From Promethearchaeota archaeon (GTDB lineage Archaea; Asgardarchaeota; Lokiarchaeia; Sigyniarchaeales; Promethearchaeaceae): 8,926 nt of DNA. Positions 1-5,320 of this stretch are shown one piece after another. The stretch is from positions 1 to 8,926 of the forward strand of contig WJKO01000292.1 in the NCBI GenBank assembly GCA_014729055.1, given 5' to 3'. The notes under the pieces are model-generated. The model was not told where the DNA came from. It saw nothing but the letters and a program-made list of their open reading frames with translations, and did not search any database. Within the stretch, counting starts at the first letter, position 1; each line of letters opens with the position of its first letter. A program made the translations under genes and the position numbers.

Positions 1-155
1 ATATAATCTAATAAAAGTCGTGCATTTATTTTTTCCAAGGTTGAATAACTGTCTTTTTGCGGGAATTGCAGCCTAAATTCCTCAACGCACCACTGGAATT
101 TTCTAAAATCACTTAAGAAGCACTCGATTTCAAATTCTTCGTTTGTGAGATCCAT
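1..155 (-). CDS. Hypothetical protein, 5' part only (runs off left edge)
   Basis: A minus-strand reading frame is open from an ATG at 155 to the window edge, giving 51 codons that begin MDLTNEEFEIECFLSDF. The visible part is acidic and probably helical, with aromatic residues in the FRKFQWCVEEF stretch. I recognise no family. An in-frame GTG three codons upstream (164-162) is an alternative start; AAAGGA lies about 5 nt before that GTG and 14 nt before the ATG, while the GTG itself forms part of a GAGTG that could serve the ATG. The stop of the upstream same-strand SCP2-like gene is about 165 bp away, across AT-rich sequence with T-runs, so it probably has its own promoter. Reality as a gene rests on the open frame, the SD-like sequence and plausible composition. 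Confidence 0.6.
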   Translation of the reverse strand, partial: MDLTNEEFEIECFLSDFRKFQWCVEEFRLQFPQKDSYSTLEKINARLLLDY

Positions 156-253
156 TTTTTTCACTCTTTTTCCTTTAGGTAAAATAAACAAATCTGTTAA
201 TTTTAAGATTGAGGAGGTCGGTTTTTATCAAAAACTTGAAGAAAAAAGCAATT

Positions 254-288
254 TGAAAAAATATATGAGAAATTATATGAAAAAATAT
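254..288 (-). terminator. Paired T-runs downstream of SCP2-like gene
   Basis: Read on the minus strand, this stretch holds two copies of the 11-mer ATATTTTTTCA, 24 bp apart, about 33 to 67 nt past the stop of the SCP2-like gene. Oligo-T runs on the non-template strand are the usual intrinsic termination signal in archaea, so this is a plausible terminator. In such AT-rich DNA the runs could also be chance. Confidence 0.3.
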
Positions 289-320
289 TAACGAAAATTT
301 GATTTATTGAGATATATTGC

Positions 321-794
321 TTATTTGTCCTTATTCTGGCTTTGGTTTTTCACTTCATGTGCTGCAACGCTGAAGAATTTTGAAAACACTAGCATTGTAG
401 AGACCCCACGAATGTTCCGCGTAATTACCATTTTTAGCAAACCAAACGTCGAAATCTTGCCTTGTGCTAATTTAAAGAAGGTTTCCAAGTCTGTTTTCAA
501 TAGCCCATCGTGATCTTTTGTTTGTATTAGATCTTGTATTGCCTGCGGATCTTTTTTATCATACTTAATATCATCGACATCTATCGTCCCTTCCTTTAAT
601 TTTACAAACGCAGCGTGTCGGTCATCCGTACTAATAAGCAATACGTTAAAGGTTTGATCCCCATAATTCTCTTTAAAGTACTCTGACTCGTTTAGGATTT
701 TCAATTGATTCCAAATAATTCCTGCGAATCCTCTTCTTCTCTTTTTCTTCTTCTTTTTACTCTTCTTAGTTGTAGATTCATTGCTTTCTGACAT
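321..794 (-). CDS. SCP2 sterol-carrier-like lipid-binding protein, basic N-terminus
   Basis: This 157-residue protein resembles the SCP2 sterol-binding family, small beta-alpha domains that hold acyl chains, sterols or other hydrophobic ligands in a tunnel. Matching features are a strand near residues 48-55 (FNVLLIST), the AAFVKLKEGTIDV strand pair (61-73), the DPQAIQDLIQTKD helix (82-94), DGLLKTDLETFFKLAQGKIST (96-116) in place of the family's hydrophobic segment and GK(I/L) motif, and the closing helix at about 117-146. Residues 10-21 are almost all Lys or Arg (KKSKKKKKKRRR), which is not part of the domain and could bind anionic membrane or nucleic acid. No signal peptide is visible. It follows the phosphodiesterase gene by 46 bp on the same strand. 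The ATG at 794 is preferred because the basic tail precedes the domain directly. The family call is from motif pattern only. Confidence 0.62.
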   Translation of the reverse strand: MSESNESTTKKSKKKKKKRRRGFAGIIWNQLKILNESEYFKENYGDQTFNVLLISTDDRHAAFVKLKEGTIDVDDIKYDKKDPQAIQDLIQTKDHDGLLKTDLETFFKLAQGKISTFGLLKMVITRNIRGVSTMLVFSKFFSVAAHEVKNQSQNKDK

Positions 795-819
795 TTCCTA
801 TATCAACTCTCTTGTTTTC

Positions 820-830
820 TATTATATTCG
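820..830 (-). promoter_or_regulatory. Possible TATA element of SCP2-like gene
   Basis: On the minus strand the 46-bp gap reads ACCGAATATAATAG, a TATA-like box after a purine-containing BRE-like stretch. A start about 25 nt downstream would fall near 798, giving an almost leaderless transcript. This would let the gene be transcribed independently of the phosphodiesterase. It is a consensus match by eye in AT-rich sequence. Confidence 0.3.
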
Positions 831-840
831 GTTTTATTTT

Positions 841-1602
841 CTATTTCTCTATATCTGATAGCAGTTTAATTAAGTTTCTCGGATCATTAGTCGTAATTCC
901 ATCCACTTTCATAGCTAACAACTCTTTCCAACGATCGATGTTATCAACAGTCCAAGGATTAACGAAAATATTATTAGAATGTGCATAAATTACCATTTGA
1001 TCGTCAACAAGCTTATGAAATGGATGTGTTCCTTCAAATCCCATCTTCTTAACTCTGTTAATTACACCTTTTCTAAAAAACCAACTGCTTAGCCATCCAG
1101 ATCGGGATGGATTTAAAGCAGCAATGGGGACATCTGGACTAATTTTTCTAAATTTTTTTAATTCACCATGTTTAAATGATATTATTATGCAGTCTTTAGA
1201 TAAATTATAGTCCTCTATCTTCTGTTTTAATAAGTTAGTTAATCCTTTGGCTTTTATTTCAATAACAAACCCGACTTTTCCTTTGAAATTCTCAAAGACT
1301 TCATCTAATATAGGAATAGTTTGCCCCTCTCCAAGGTCGGCTTTTTTTAGTTCATCTAACGTACTTTCAGAGATATTTAAACTGATATTGGAGGTTCTTC
1401 TCGTATTCCCATCATGCATAACAATAATCTGATCATCTCGAGATTTATGAATATCCATTTCGATTAAATCAGCACCAATATCTATGGCTGTTTTAAATGA
1501 TAATATAGTATTTTCGGGACATTCGGCATTCGCTCCTCGATGAGCTGTAACAAATATCTCATTTTTTTTCTCAATATTTGGTAAGAGTTCTTGTAAATTC
1601 AT
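841..1602 (-). CDS. Glycerophosphodiester phosphodiesterase (GDPD family)
   Basis: This 253-residue protein is a GDPD-family TIM barrel, which hydrolyses glycerophosphodiesters to glycerol phosphate and an alcohol using a divalent metal. Its signature residues are in order: AHRG (His21, Arg22), the ENT motif (Glu30, Asn31), IEMD (Glu48, Asp50) for metal binding, MHD (His63, second catalytic histidine), EIK (Glu115, Lys117), the late WTVDN (217-221) and C-terminal DGITTNDP (234-241). Length is typical of the cytosolic UgpQ-like form and no signal peptide is visible, so it should act in the cytoplasm. The ATG at 1602 follows GGAG (1611-1614 on the minus strand) by 8 nt. The SCP2-like gene follows 46 bp downstream, which suggests a shared role in lipid turnover. 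The exact substrate, G3P- or archaeal G1P-based, cannot be told from sequence. Confidence 0.92.
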   Translation of the reverse strand: MNLQELLPNIEKKNEIFVTAHRGANAECPENTILSFKTAIDIGADLIEMDIHKSRDDQIIVMHDGNTRRTSNISLNISESTLDELKKADLGEGQTIPILDEVFENFKGKVGFVIEIKAKGLTNLLKQKIEDYNLSKDCIIISFKHGELKKFRKISPDVPIAALNPSRSGWLSSWFFRKGVINRVKKMGFEGTHPFHKLVDDQMVIYAHSNNIFVNPWTVDNIDRWKELLAMKVDGITTNDPRNLIKLLSDIEK

Positions 1603-1909
1603 TTTTGTTTCTCCAATTCTTGTTAATTTCTTTTAATCATTATTTCTTTCATCATGTTAATTATTTTTACGCTTGATTGAATTTTTAACTTGACTCAATT
1701 TTTTCTTTTATAAAATGAGATCTCAAATTATTTATTCATAAAAGTCAACATTCGTCAAAAAGTATTTTGTAGTTTCGCTAAACATCTTAACAATAAGTAA
1801 CGATAATTTTAAATATGCTAATAGATTTTAAAGTTATCAATTGAAAAACAAATTATTTAAAAATAAAAAAAAAATAATATAAAAAAAAATAAAGGATAAC
1901 GATTGACTT
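1603..1909. other. Divergent intergenic region, 307 bp
   Basis: This AT-rich gap lies between the divergent phosphodiesterase and zinc-ribbon genes and contains no credible coding frame. It holds the SD of the phosphodiesterase (1611-1616), a near-repeat pair CTTGATTGAATTTTT (1672-1686) and CTTGACTCAATTTTT (1689-1703) offset by 17 bp, the latter with the odd palindrome TTGACTCAA, then TTTTATAAAA (1706-1715). The last 60 bp is almost pure A/T and contains the probable zinc-ribbon promoter. The repeat pair could be an operator, but this is unproven. Confidence 0.5.
1873..1882 (+). promoter_or_regulatory. Probable TATA region of zinc-ribbon gene
   Basis: AATAATATAA is centred about 32 bp before the ATG at 1910, which puts the expected transcription start about 25 nt downstream, at roughly 1903. 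That gives a leader of only a few bases and fits the absence of an SD at normal spacing; the nearest purine run (AAAGGA, 1891-1896) is 13 nt from the ATG. The box sits in a near-homopolymeric A/T tract, so its exact position is uncertain. Confidence 0.35.
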
Positions 1910-2170
1910 ATGGAATTTTGTCCAGAATGTGATAGTATTTTGTTACCAAAAAAGGGTTCAGATGAACTATGGTGCAGAATATGTCAAAAAAGCTTTAAGA
2001 TTAAGAAAAAATCTTCGATTAAAAAAGATTATCGTATTAATCATAAAATGAAGCACAAGATATCGGGTAAGACAGCGGTATTTGTGAAGAAAGAAAAAGC
2101 GAAAGCAATTTCTAGCGATGATCGAAGAGCATTTGAGGATTATTTCTCAAGTGACGGCTATGGATCTTAG
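1910..2170 (+). CDS. TFS/RPB9-like N-terminal zinc-ribbon protein, short
   Basis: This 86-residue protein starts MEFCPECDSILLPKK, the classic opening of archaeal TFS and eukaryotic RPB9/RPC11-type RNA polymerase factors. The zinc ribbon is completed by LWCRICQKSF, giving four ligands Cys4, Cys7, Cys22 and Cys25. Full archaeal TFS proteins are about 105-115 residues and carry a second C-terminal zinc ribbon with an acidic DE hairpin that inserts into the polymerase to stimulate transcript cleavage. Here residues 30-67 are lysine-rich and the end (SSDDRRAFEDYFSSDGYGS) has no cysteine, so the cleavage domain is absent. No Cys-rich sequence appears in any frame just after the stop, so a recent frameshift is unlikely. 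It may bind polymerase without cleavage activity, or be a different single-ribbon protein. It is alone on its strand and convergent with the next gene. Confidence 0.75.
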   Translation: MEFCPECDSILLPKKGSDELWCRICQKSFKIKKKSSIKKDYRINHKMKHKISGKTAVFVKKEKAKAISSDDRRAFEDYFSSDGYGS

Positions 2171-2197
2171 TCGATAGCGAAAAAAATCACATACAAA

Positions 2198-2653
2198 TTA
2201 AGTTGAATTTTCTTCAGCAGGATTAAAAATTTGAATTAAATTCTCTATTGCAGACTTTAATTCTTTCGAAGAGGATTCAAACAATGAATGTATTAATACA
2301 TTTCTATCTTCTTCAGCAATATTTGGTATAGAATTAATAATGTCAGATATAATTTCTTTTTTACGTTCAGGATTGTTTTGCAGTTCTTTAATTTTATTAA
2401 TAATTTCTGTTTTGAGAGATTTTTGAGGAGATTTAGCCGATTTTTTGTGATTTTTGCCCTTTTGAGAGTTTTTAATGATATAAAATTCGGAGAGGATTTT
2501 CTTCTGCAATTCCAAAACCATTTCTTCCCTTGTAGGTATTGGATCTTGGTTTAAATGTTTTAACAATTGATTCAAGTCGCTCTCTATCTTCTCAATGTAG
2601 CGTTCATAATGTTCTGTTTCAATAAGGTCATTCTTGTTATTTTTTTCTTGCAT
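2198..2653 (-). CDS. Hypothetical helical, charged protein
   Basis: I do not recognise this 151-residue protein. Residues 1-60 are highly charged and should form long helices (ETEHYERYIEKIESDLNQLL, then EEMVLELQKKILSEFYII). A Lys/Ser-rich linker at 62-80 (KNSQKGKNHKKSAKSPQKS) follows, and then a second helical block (82-145) with regular hydrophobic spacing, ending in an acidic tail. There is no signal peptide, membrane segment or cysteine. The ATG at 2653 has no SD, but a T/A-rich element about 17-37 bp upstream fits a leaderless promoter. It lies 125 bp downstream of the SDR gene on the same strand and is convergent with the zinc-ribbon gene (27 bp between stops). The two-block architecture with a basic linker suggests a scaffold or binding protein, but no function can be given. 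Confidence 0.7.
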   Translation of the reverse strand: MQEKNNKNDLIETEHYERYIEKIESDLNQLLKHLNQDPIPTREEMVLELQKKILSEFYIIKNSQKGKNHKKSAKSPQKSLKTEIINKIKELQNNPERKKEIISDIINSIPNIAEEDRNVLIHSLFESSSKELKSAIENLIQIFNPAEENST

Positions 2654-2669
2654 TAAGAATTATATTGAA

Positions 2670-2690
2670 TTTGAAATTAATAAAAAATTG
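2670..2690. repeat. 21-bp direct repeat, copy 1 (near promoter)
   Basis: The 20-mer TTGAAATTAATAAAAAATTG, extended by one T on its left, is identical to the copy at 2720-2740, exactly 50 bp away. This copy ends 17 bp before the ATG of the helical protein (minus strand), where a TATA box is expected; its minus-strand reading contains TTTTTTATTAAT. It may be promoter plus regulatory repeat or a small local duplication. Confidence 0.7.
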
Positions 2691-2719
2691 TTGTTCGAAT
2701 CCATTTCTACTACATCATT

Positions 2720-2740
2720 TTTGAAATTAATAAAAAATTG
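2720..2740. repeat. 21-bp direct repeat, copy 2
   Basis: Identical to 2670-2690 over 21 bp. It lies 38 bp past the SDR stop. A further partial copy (TTGAAATTAA) starts at 2738, so the core 10-mer occurs three times in under 80 bp. The 50-bp spacing is close to five helical turns, which would place both copies on one DNA face. Confidence 0.7.
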
Positions 2741-2778
2741 AAATTAAAATTAATTCATAAATTGAAAACATTCAAAAA

Positions 2779-3594
2779 CTATAATCCGCCGACTTTACCG
2801 CCGTTAATTGGTATGATACAGCCATTTAAAAAGTATCCACCTTCACTGCATAGGAAACACACAACATCACTTACATAAGATGTCTTCCCAATACCAAAGG
2901 GGATCCTATTTTCATACATATTTTTGAATTTTCCCTCATCTTTGGATAGTAAATCGCCAATAATTGGTGTATCAATCAATGTTGGTTTCACAGCATGTGA
3001 TCTGACGTTATATCTATTTAATTCTTTAGCAGCTGTCAAAGTCATTCCAACGACACCAGCTTTTGTTGCAGAATAAGCAAGCTGCCCCATATTTCCGTCC
3101 GCAGCCATAGAAGATATATTTACTATAACCCGGGGAGGATTGTCAGTAGTTTCTAGGTATTTTACCCCTTTTTCTTTAGCCTTTGCTTTAGATAAGTTAA
3201 CCCACTGTGTCGATAACGCTTGCATACAGACGGCAACACCTTTTAGATTTACATCTACGGTGAAATCCCAGTACTTCTCATTGAATTTAGATATTAAGAA
3301 ATCTCTTAAGACTCCCGCACAATTTACTAAAAAGTCCACATCTCCAAACACCTCAAATGTTTTGGCAACAGCAGTATCAACTGCCTCTTTATCCGAAACT
3401 GAAAGTTTATGGAATAATGCCTTACCTTTCCCAATATTTTTAAGTTCTTCTAGGACCTTATTGCCATTTTCTTCTACAATGTCAAGAATTGCTACATTAG
3501 CGCCACTATTTGCCATATCTAGGGCGATTTGACGACCAATTCCAGACCCGCCGCCCGTTATTATTGCACCTTTTCCTTCAAAACTCCATTGCAT
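2779..3594 (-). CDS. SDR-family NAD(P)-dependent oxidoreductase
   Basis: This 271-residue classical short-chain dehydrogenase/reductase has the full motif set: TGGGSGIG cofactor loop (residues 13-20), Asp38 at the end of beta-2 (favouring NAD(H) over NADP(H)), NCAG (91-94), Asn116, catalytic Ser161 or Ser162, and YSATK with Tyr174 and Lys178. The C-terminal FLNGCIIPINGG matches the family's usual end. Residues about 131-155 (WVNLSKAKAKEKGV onward) are a longer insert than in FabG-type enzymes; similar inserts occur in some hydroxyacyl- or alcohol-type SDRs. Length is near normal for classical SDRs (about 250). The ATG at 3594 follows TGAGGA (minus strand, 3602-3607) by 7 nt. Substrate is not determinable; a hydroxyacyl-CoA or sugar/alcohol substrate is plausible. 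It is divergent from the membrane beta-helix protein with a palindrome between them. Confidence 0.9.
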   Translation of the reverse strand: MQWSFEGKGAIITGGGSGIGRQIALDMANSGANVAILDIVEENGNKVLEELKNIGKGKALFHKLSVSDKEAVDTAVAKTFEVFGDVDFLVNCAGVLRDFLISKFNEKYWDFTVDVNLKGVAVCMQALSTQWVNLSKAKAKEKGVKYLETTDNPPRVIVNISSMAADGNMGQLAYSATKAGVVGMTLTAAKELNRYNVRSHAVKPTLIDTPIIGDLLSKDEGKFKNMYENRIPFGIGKTSYVSDVVCFLCSEGGYFLNGCIIPINGGKVGGL

Positions 3595-3646
3595 TTTATA
3601 TTCCTCATTAAACTTGTTGATTATTTTTGTTGATTATAGATGGATA

Positions 3647-3670
3647 ATGAGAAATAAAAAAATTTCTCAT
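3647..3670. repeat. Perfect inverted repeat, 9-bp arms, A6 spacer
   Basis: ATGAGAAAT (3647-3655) and its exact reverse complement ATTTCTCAT (3662-3670) are separated by six A residues. It lies 53-76 bp upstream of the SDR start and about 137 bp upstream of the membrane protein's start. The position between divergent genes fits an operator for a dimeric regulator. A terminator is unlikely because both flanking genes point away from it. Confidence 0.55.
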
Positions 3671-3769
3671 TCATATCTTCAAATTTTCTCGAAAAAAATA
3701 AGAAATAATTCATATCTGAAGACTTTGAATCTTGCTAATTTAAAATAAAAAACAACGAAAAATGAAATC

Positions 3770-3783
3770 TTAAAAATTAAATA
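3770..3783 (+). promoter_or_regulatory. Possible TATA region of membrane beta-helix gene
   Basis: TTAAAAATTAAATA is centred about 30 bp upstream of the ATG at 3807, which predicts a start near 3802 and a nearly leaderless mRNA. No SD is present before either candidate start, which supports this reading and the choice of 3807. It is a consensus match by eye. Confidence 0.35.
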
Positions 3784-3806
3784 GTTTGAATGAAATTTTT
3801 ATAATT

Positions 3807-4760
3807 ATGGAGAGCAAGAAACAAAGTAAAGAGATAACAGATTCCGCTGTAAAGGGCACGGAAGATGCAGATGAAGAGCAAGAAGTCGCTATTCCTTTGG
3901 GCGGGTACTTCGGCATTCACACTGTCGTATTTGTCGGCGGTGTTGCTTTACCTTCAATGCTTATGCTTTATTATGGCCCACTTATGAGGTTGATCGGACT
4001 TAATAATCTATTTGGTTTAACAAATTCTGTGATATTAGGAATTCAAGATTTTTGGATTTGGTTTTTCTTTCCTTTATGGCTTCTACTAGCTTTATTCATC
4101 TTTATACTCATGACAGCATGGATTAGTGAATTATTTAATAAATATTGGCACAATAAATCGCCACCTGAACAAGGATTATATCGAAGAAAGTTTAGTAAAA
4201 ATGATGTAGTAGATGAACGCTTGAAATATTATCATTATAGAGGATTTGTAATTAAATGGCCCCTCTGGTTGGCTATGAAGTCTCCGTTTCCTTGGATGAA
4301 ATATTGGATTCTCAGATATATTGGGCATAATAATGTAGATGAAAGCGCAGTATATATTGATGCATTTCCTTGTTTAGAGTTCTCAACGCTTAAGAAAAAT
4401 GCCGTTGTAATGTGTGGGGGTTTGATTTCCAGCCATGTTGTTGATTCTCTATATGGAAATTTAACAATAAAAGCTATCTCTATCGGAGAAAACACACTAT
4501 TAAATTGTAATACCGTCATGGCTCCAGGTGCGATTGTTGATGATAATAATGTATTCATGCCCCACACCTTTGCGATTAAAGATTGGAAAAGTAAAGATAA
4601 AGTGAAATTTTATAGTAATAGTCCTGCAAGATCAATTGAAGATAAATACAAGGGAATTTTTTCAGTTCTGCCAGAAGCAGCTAAGAGTGTTTATAAAGAA
4701 AAAGGTTATATTACAGGCAGCAAGATTAGAGAACTTCTACATAAAATGAATGAAAATTAA
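3807..4760 (+). CDS. Membrane-anchored hexapeptide-repeat (left-handed beta-helix) protein
   Basis: From the ATG at 3807 the protein has 317 residues. A TTG seven codons upstream (3786) is possible but lacks an SD and would add a hydrophobic-looking NEIFII tail. Residues 1-30 are acidic and polar. Two membrane segments are predicted at about 38-60 (VVFVGGVALPSMLMLYYGPL) and 78-106 (WIWFFFPLWLLLALFIFILM). A basic, aromatic linker follows (YHYRGFVIKWPLWLAMKSP). Residues about 175-255 show loose hexapeptide periodicity (AISIGENTLLNCNTVMAPGA, then IVDDNNVFMPH), typical of left-handed beta-helix acyltransferase-like domains. The layout recalls the C-terminal region of Pls/PosA-type NRPS-like proteins, where membrane helices alternate with beta-helix segments. 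Without a clear catalytic His it may be an acyltransferase, a scaffold or an inactive relative. Confidence 0.7.
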   Translation: MESKKQSKEITDSAVKGTEDADEEQEVAIPLGGYFGIHTVVFVGGVALPSMLMLYYGPLMRLIGLNNLFGLTNSVILGIQDFWIWFFFPLWLLLALFIFILMTAWISELFNKYWHNKSPPEQGLYRRKFSKNDVVDERLKYYHYRGFVIKWPLWLAMKSPFPWMKYWILRYIGHNNVDESAVYIDAFPCLEFSTLKKNAVVMCGGLISSHVVDSLYGNLTIKAISIGENTLLNCNTVMAPGAIVDDNNVFMPHTFAIKDWKSKDKVKFYSNSPARSIEDKYKGIFSVLPEAAKSVYKEKGYITGSKIRELLHKMNEN

Positions 4761-4781
4761 TGAATGAATGAAAATTAAAGA
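4746..4781 (+). repeat. 18-bp tandem duplication at the gene's 3' end
   Basis: ATGAATGAAAATTAA occurs at 4746-4760 and again at 4764-4778, an offset of 18 bp; 17 of 18 positions of the full unit match. The first copy encodes the last four residues (MNEN) and stop of the membrane beta-helix protein, so the second copy repeats the gene end just outside the frame. It looks like replication slippage and has no evident function. Confidence 0.75.
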
Positions 4782-4813
4782 AACAAATATTTTTAAGATA
4801 AATTATATTTTCC

Positions 4814-5149
4814 TTATTTCTTCTGATACCAAGTTCTTTGAGCTTGGCGGAGTTTATCGGGCATGTCTTCGTAAGGAGACTTTTCTTCAAATAGTTTATA
4901 TTCTACCCCATAGCGAATTCCTGATTCAGGATGTACGTATCCAGTTTTCGAAATACCATTTGCGCTCCTTAGTGCAGTTCGTCTTTGGATTAAAGATGCA
5001 CCTTCAATATAAAAGTATTTCCACTGTTCTTGTTCTGAATCCAGTTCCAAAAAGATACCATTATCCATTTCATCATCTGAACCAACAGGATTGAAGACAC
5101 CAGCATCTACATCCCATTTTAAGATTAATGTTTTAGCTTTTTCTGACAT
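4814..5149 (-). CDS. Small hypothetical protein, predicted beta-rich
   Basis: I do not recognise this 111-residue soluble protein (MSEKAKTLILKWDVDAGVF at the start). The first half is acidic and looks strand-rich (TLILKWDV, GIFLELDSE, QWKYFYIEG). Then comes ASLIQRRTALRSANGISKTG and VHPESGIRYGVEYKL, a conserved-looking basic block, and a charged C-terminal helix ending RTWYQKK. There is no signal peptide, membrane segment or cysteine. The ATG at 5149 is preferred over an in-frame TTG at 5158 because the weak SD-like GTGAT sits 9 nt before the ATG and directly abuts the TTG. It is convergent with the membrane beta-helix gene and divergent from the ATT-start gene. The plus-strand frame over the same DNA gives a less protein-like composition, so this strand is chosen. 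Confidence 0.7.
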   Translation of the reverse strand: MSEKAKTLILKWDVDAGVFNPVGSDDEMDNGIFLELDSEQEQWKYFYIEGASLIQRRTALRSANGISKTGYVHPESGIRYGVEYKLFEEKSPYEDMPDKLRQAQRTWYQKK

Positions 5150-5270
5150 GATAATCAAATCACTAGTTTTTTTCTATCAAATTAATAAAATTATGTATAA
5201 AATATTATCTATTTTGAAGATAAATATTTTGAACATAAATAATAATTAATTAATATTGAATACAAATGAA

Positions 5271-5279
5271 TTTAAAATA
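5271..5279 (+). promoter_or_regulatory. Probable TATA box for the plus-strand three-gene cluster
   Basis: TTTAAAATA lies about 32-36 bp upstream of the SD at 5306-5312. A start about 25 nt downstream (roughly 5300) gives a leader of some 20 nt that includes the whole SD. It is the best-placed TATA match in the 171-bp divergent gap, which otherwise contains only AT-rich sequence. Confidence 0.4.
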
Positions 5280-5305
5280 AGATAGGAAAAGTTGATTCTT
5301 AATAA

Positions 5306-5312
5306 AAGGAGG
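5306..5312 (+). promoter_or_regulatory. Strong Shine-Dalgarno deciding an ATT start
   Basis: AAGGAGG, containing a perfect AGGAGG at 5307-5312, ends 8 nt before the ATT codon at 5321. It is the best SD in the window. No ATG, GTG or TTG lies in the downstream frame until 5576, over 260 bp away, so it points to ATT as the initiation codon. The nearby ATG at 5334 is in another frame and meets a stop after four codons. Confidence 0.8.
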
Positions 5313-5320
5313 AAGAAAAA

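Noticed and set aside
209..217. Plus-strand GAGGAGG resembling an SD
   Set aside because: No start codon follows at usable spacing in an open frame; the nearest frames stop within about ten codons.
307..513. Plus-strand frame of 68 codons opposite the SCP2-like gene
   Set aside because: It lies antisense to the SCP2-like gene, starts with TTG without an SD, and its composition is that of a shadow.
2171..2197. Possible lost C-terminal ribbon of the TFS-like gene after a frameshift
   Set aside because: Only 27 bp separate the stop from the convergent gene's stop and no Cys-pair coding is seen in any frame.
3140..3532. Plus-strand frame of 130 codons within the SDR gene
   Set aside because: It is antisense to a gene with a complete set of SDR catalytic motifs.
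3786..3806. TTG start extending the membrane beta-helix protein by seven residues
   Set aside because: There is no SD before it, and the ATG at 3807 sits at the expected distance from a TATA-like element.
4768..5094. Plus-strand frame of 108 codons opposite the small unknown protein
   Set aside because: It overlaps the minus-strand frame almost fully; its product is rich in Phe, Tyr, Leu and His without any domain pattern, whereas the minus-strand product looks like a soluble protein with an ATG and a spaced SD-like site.
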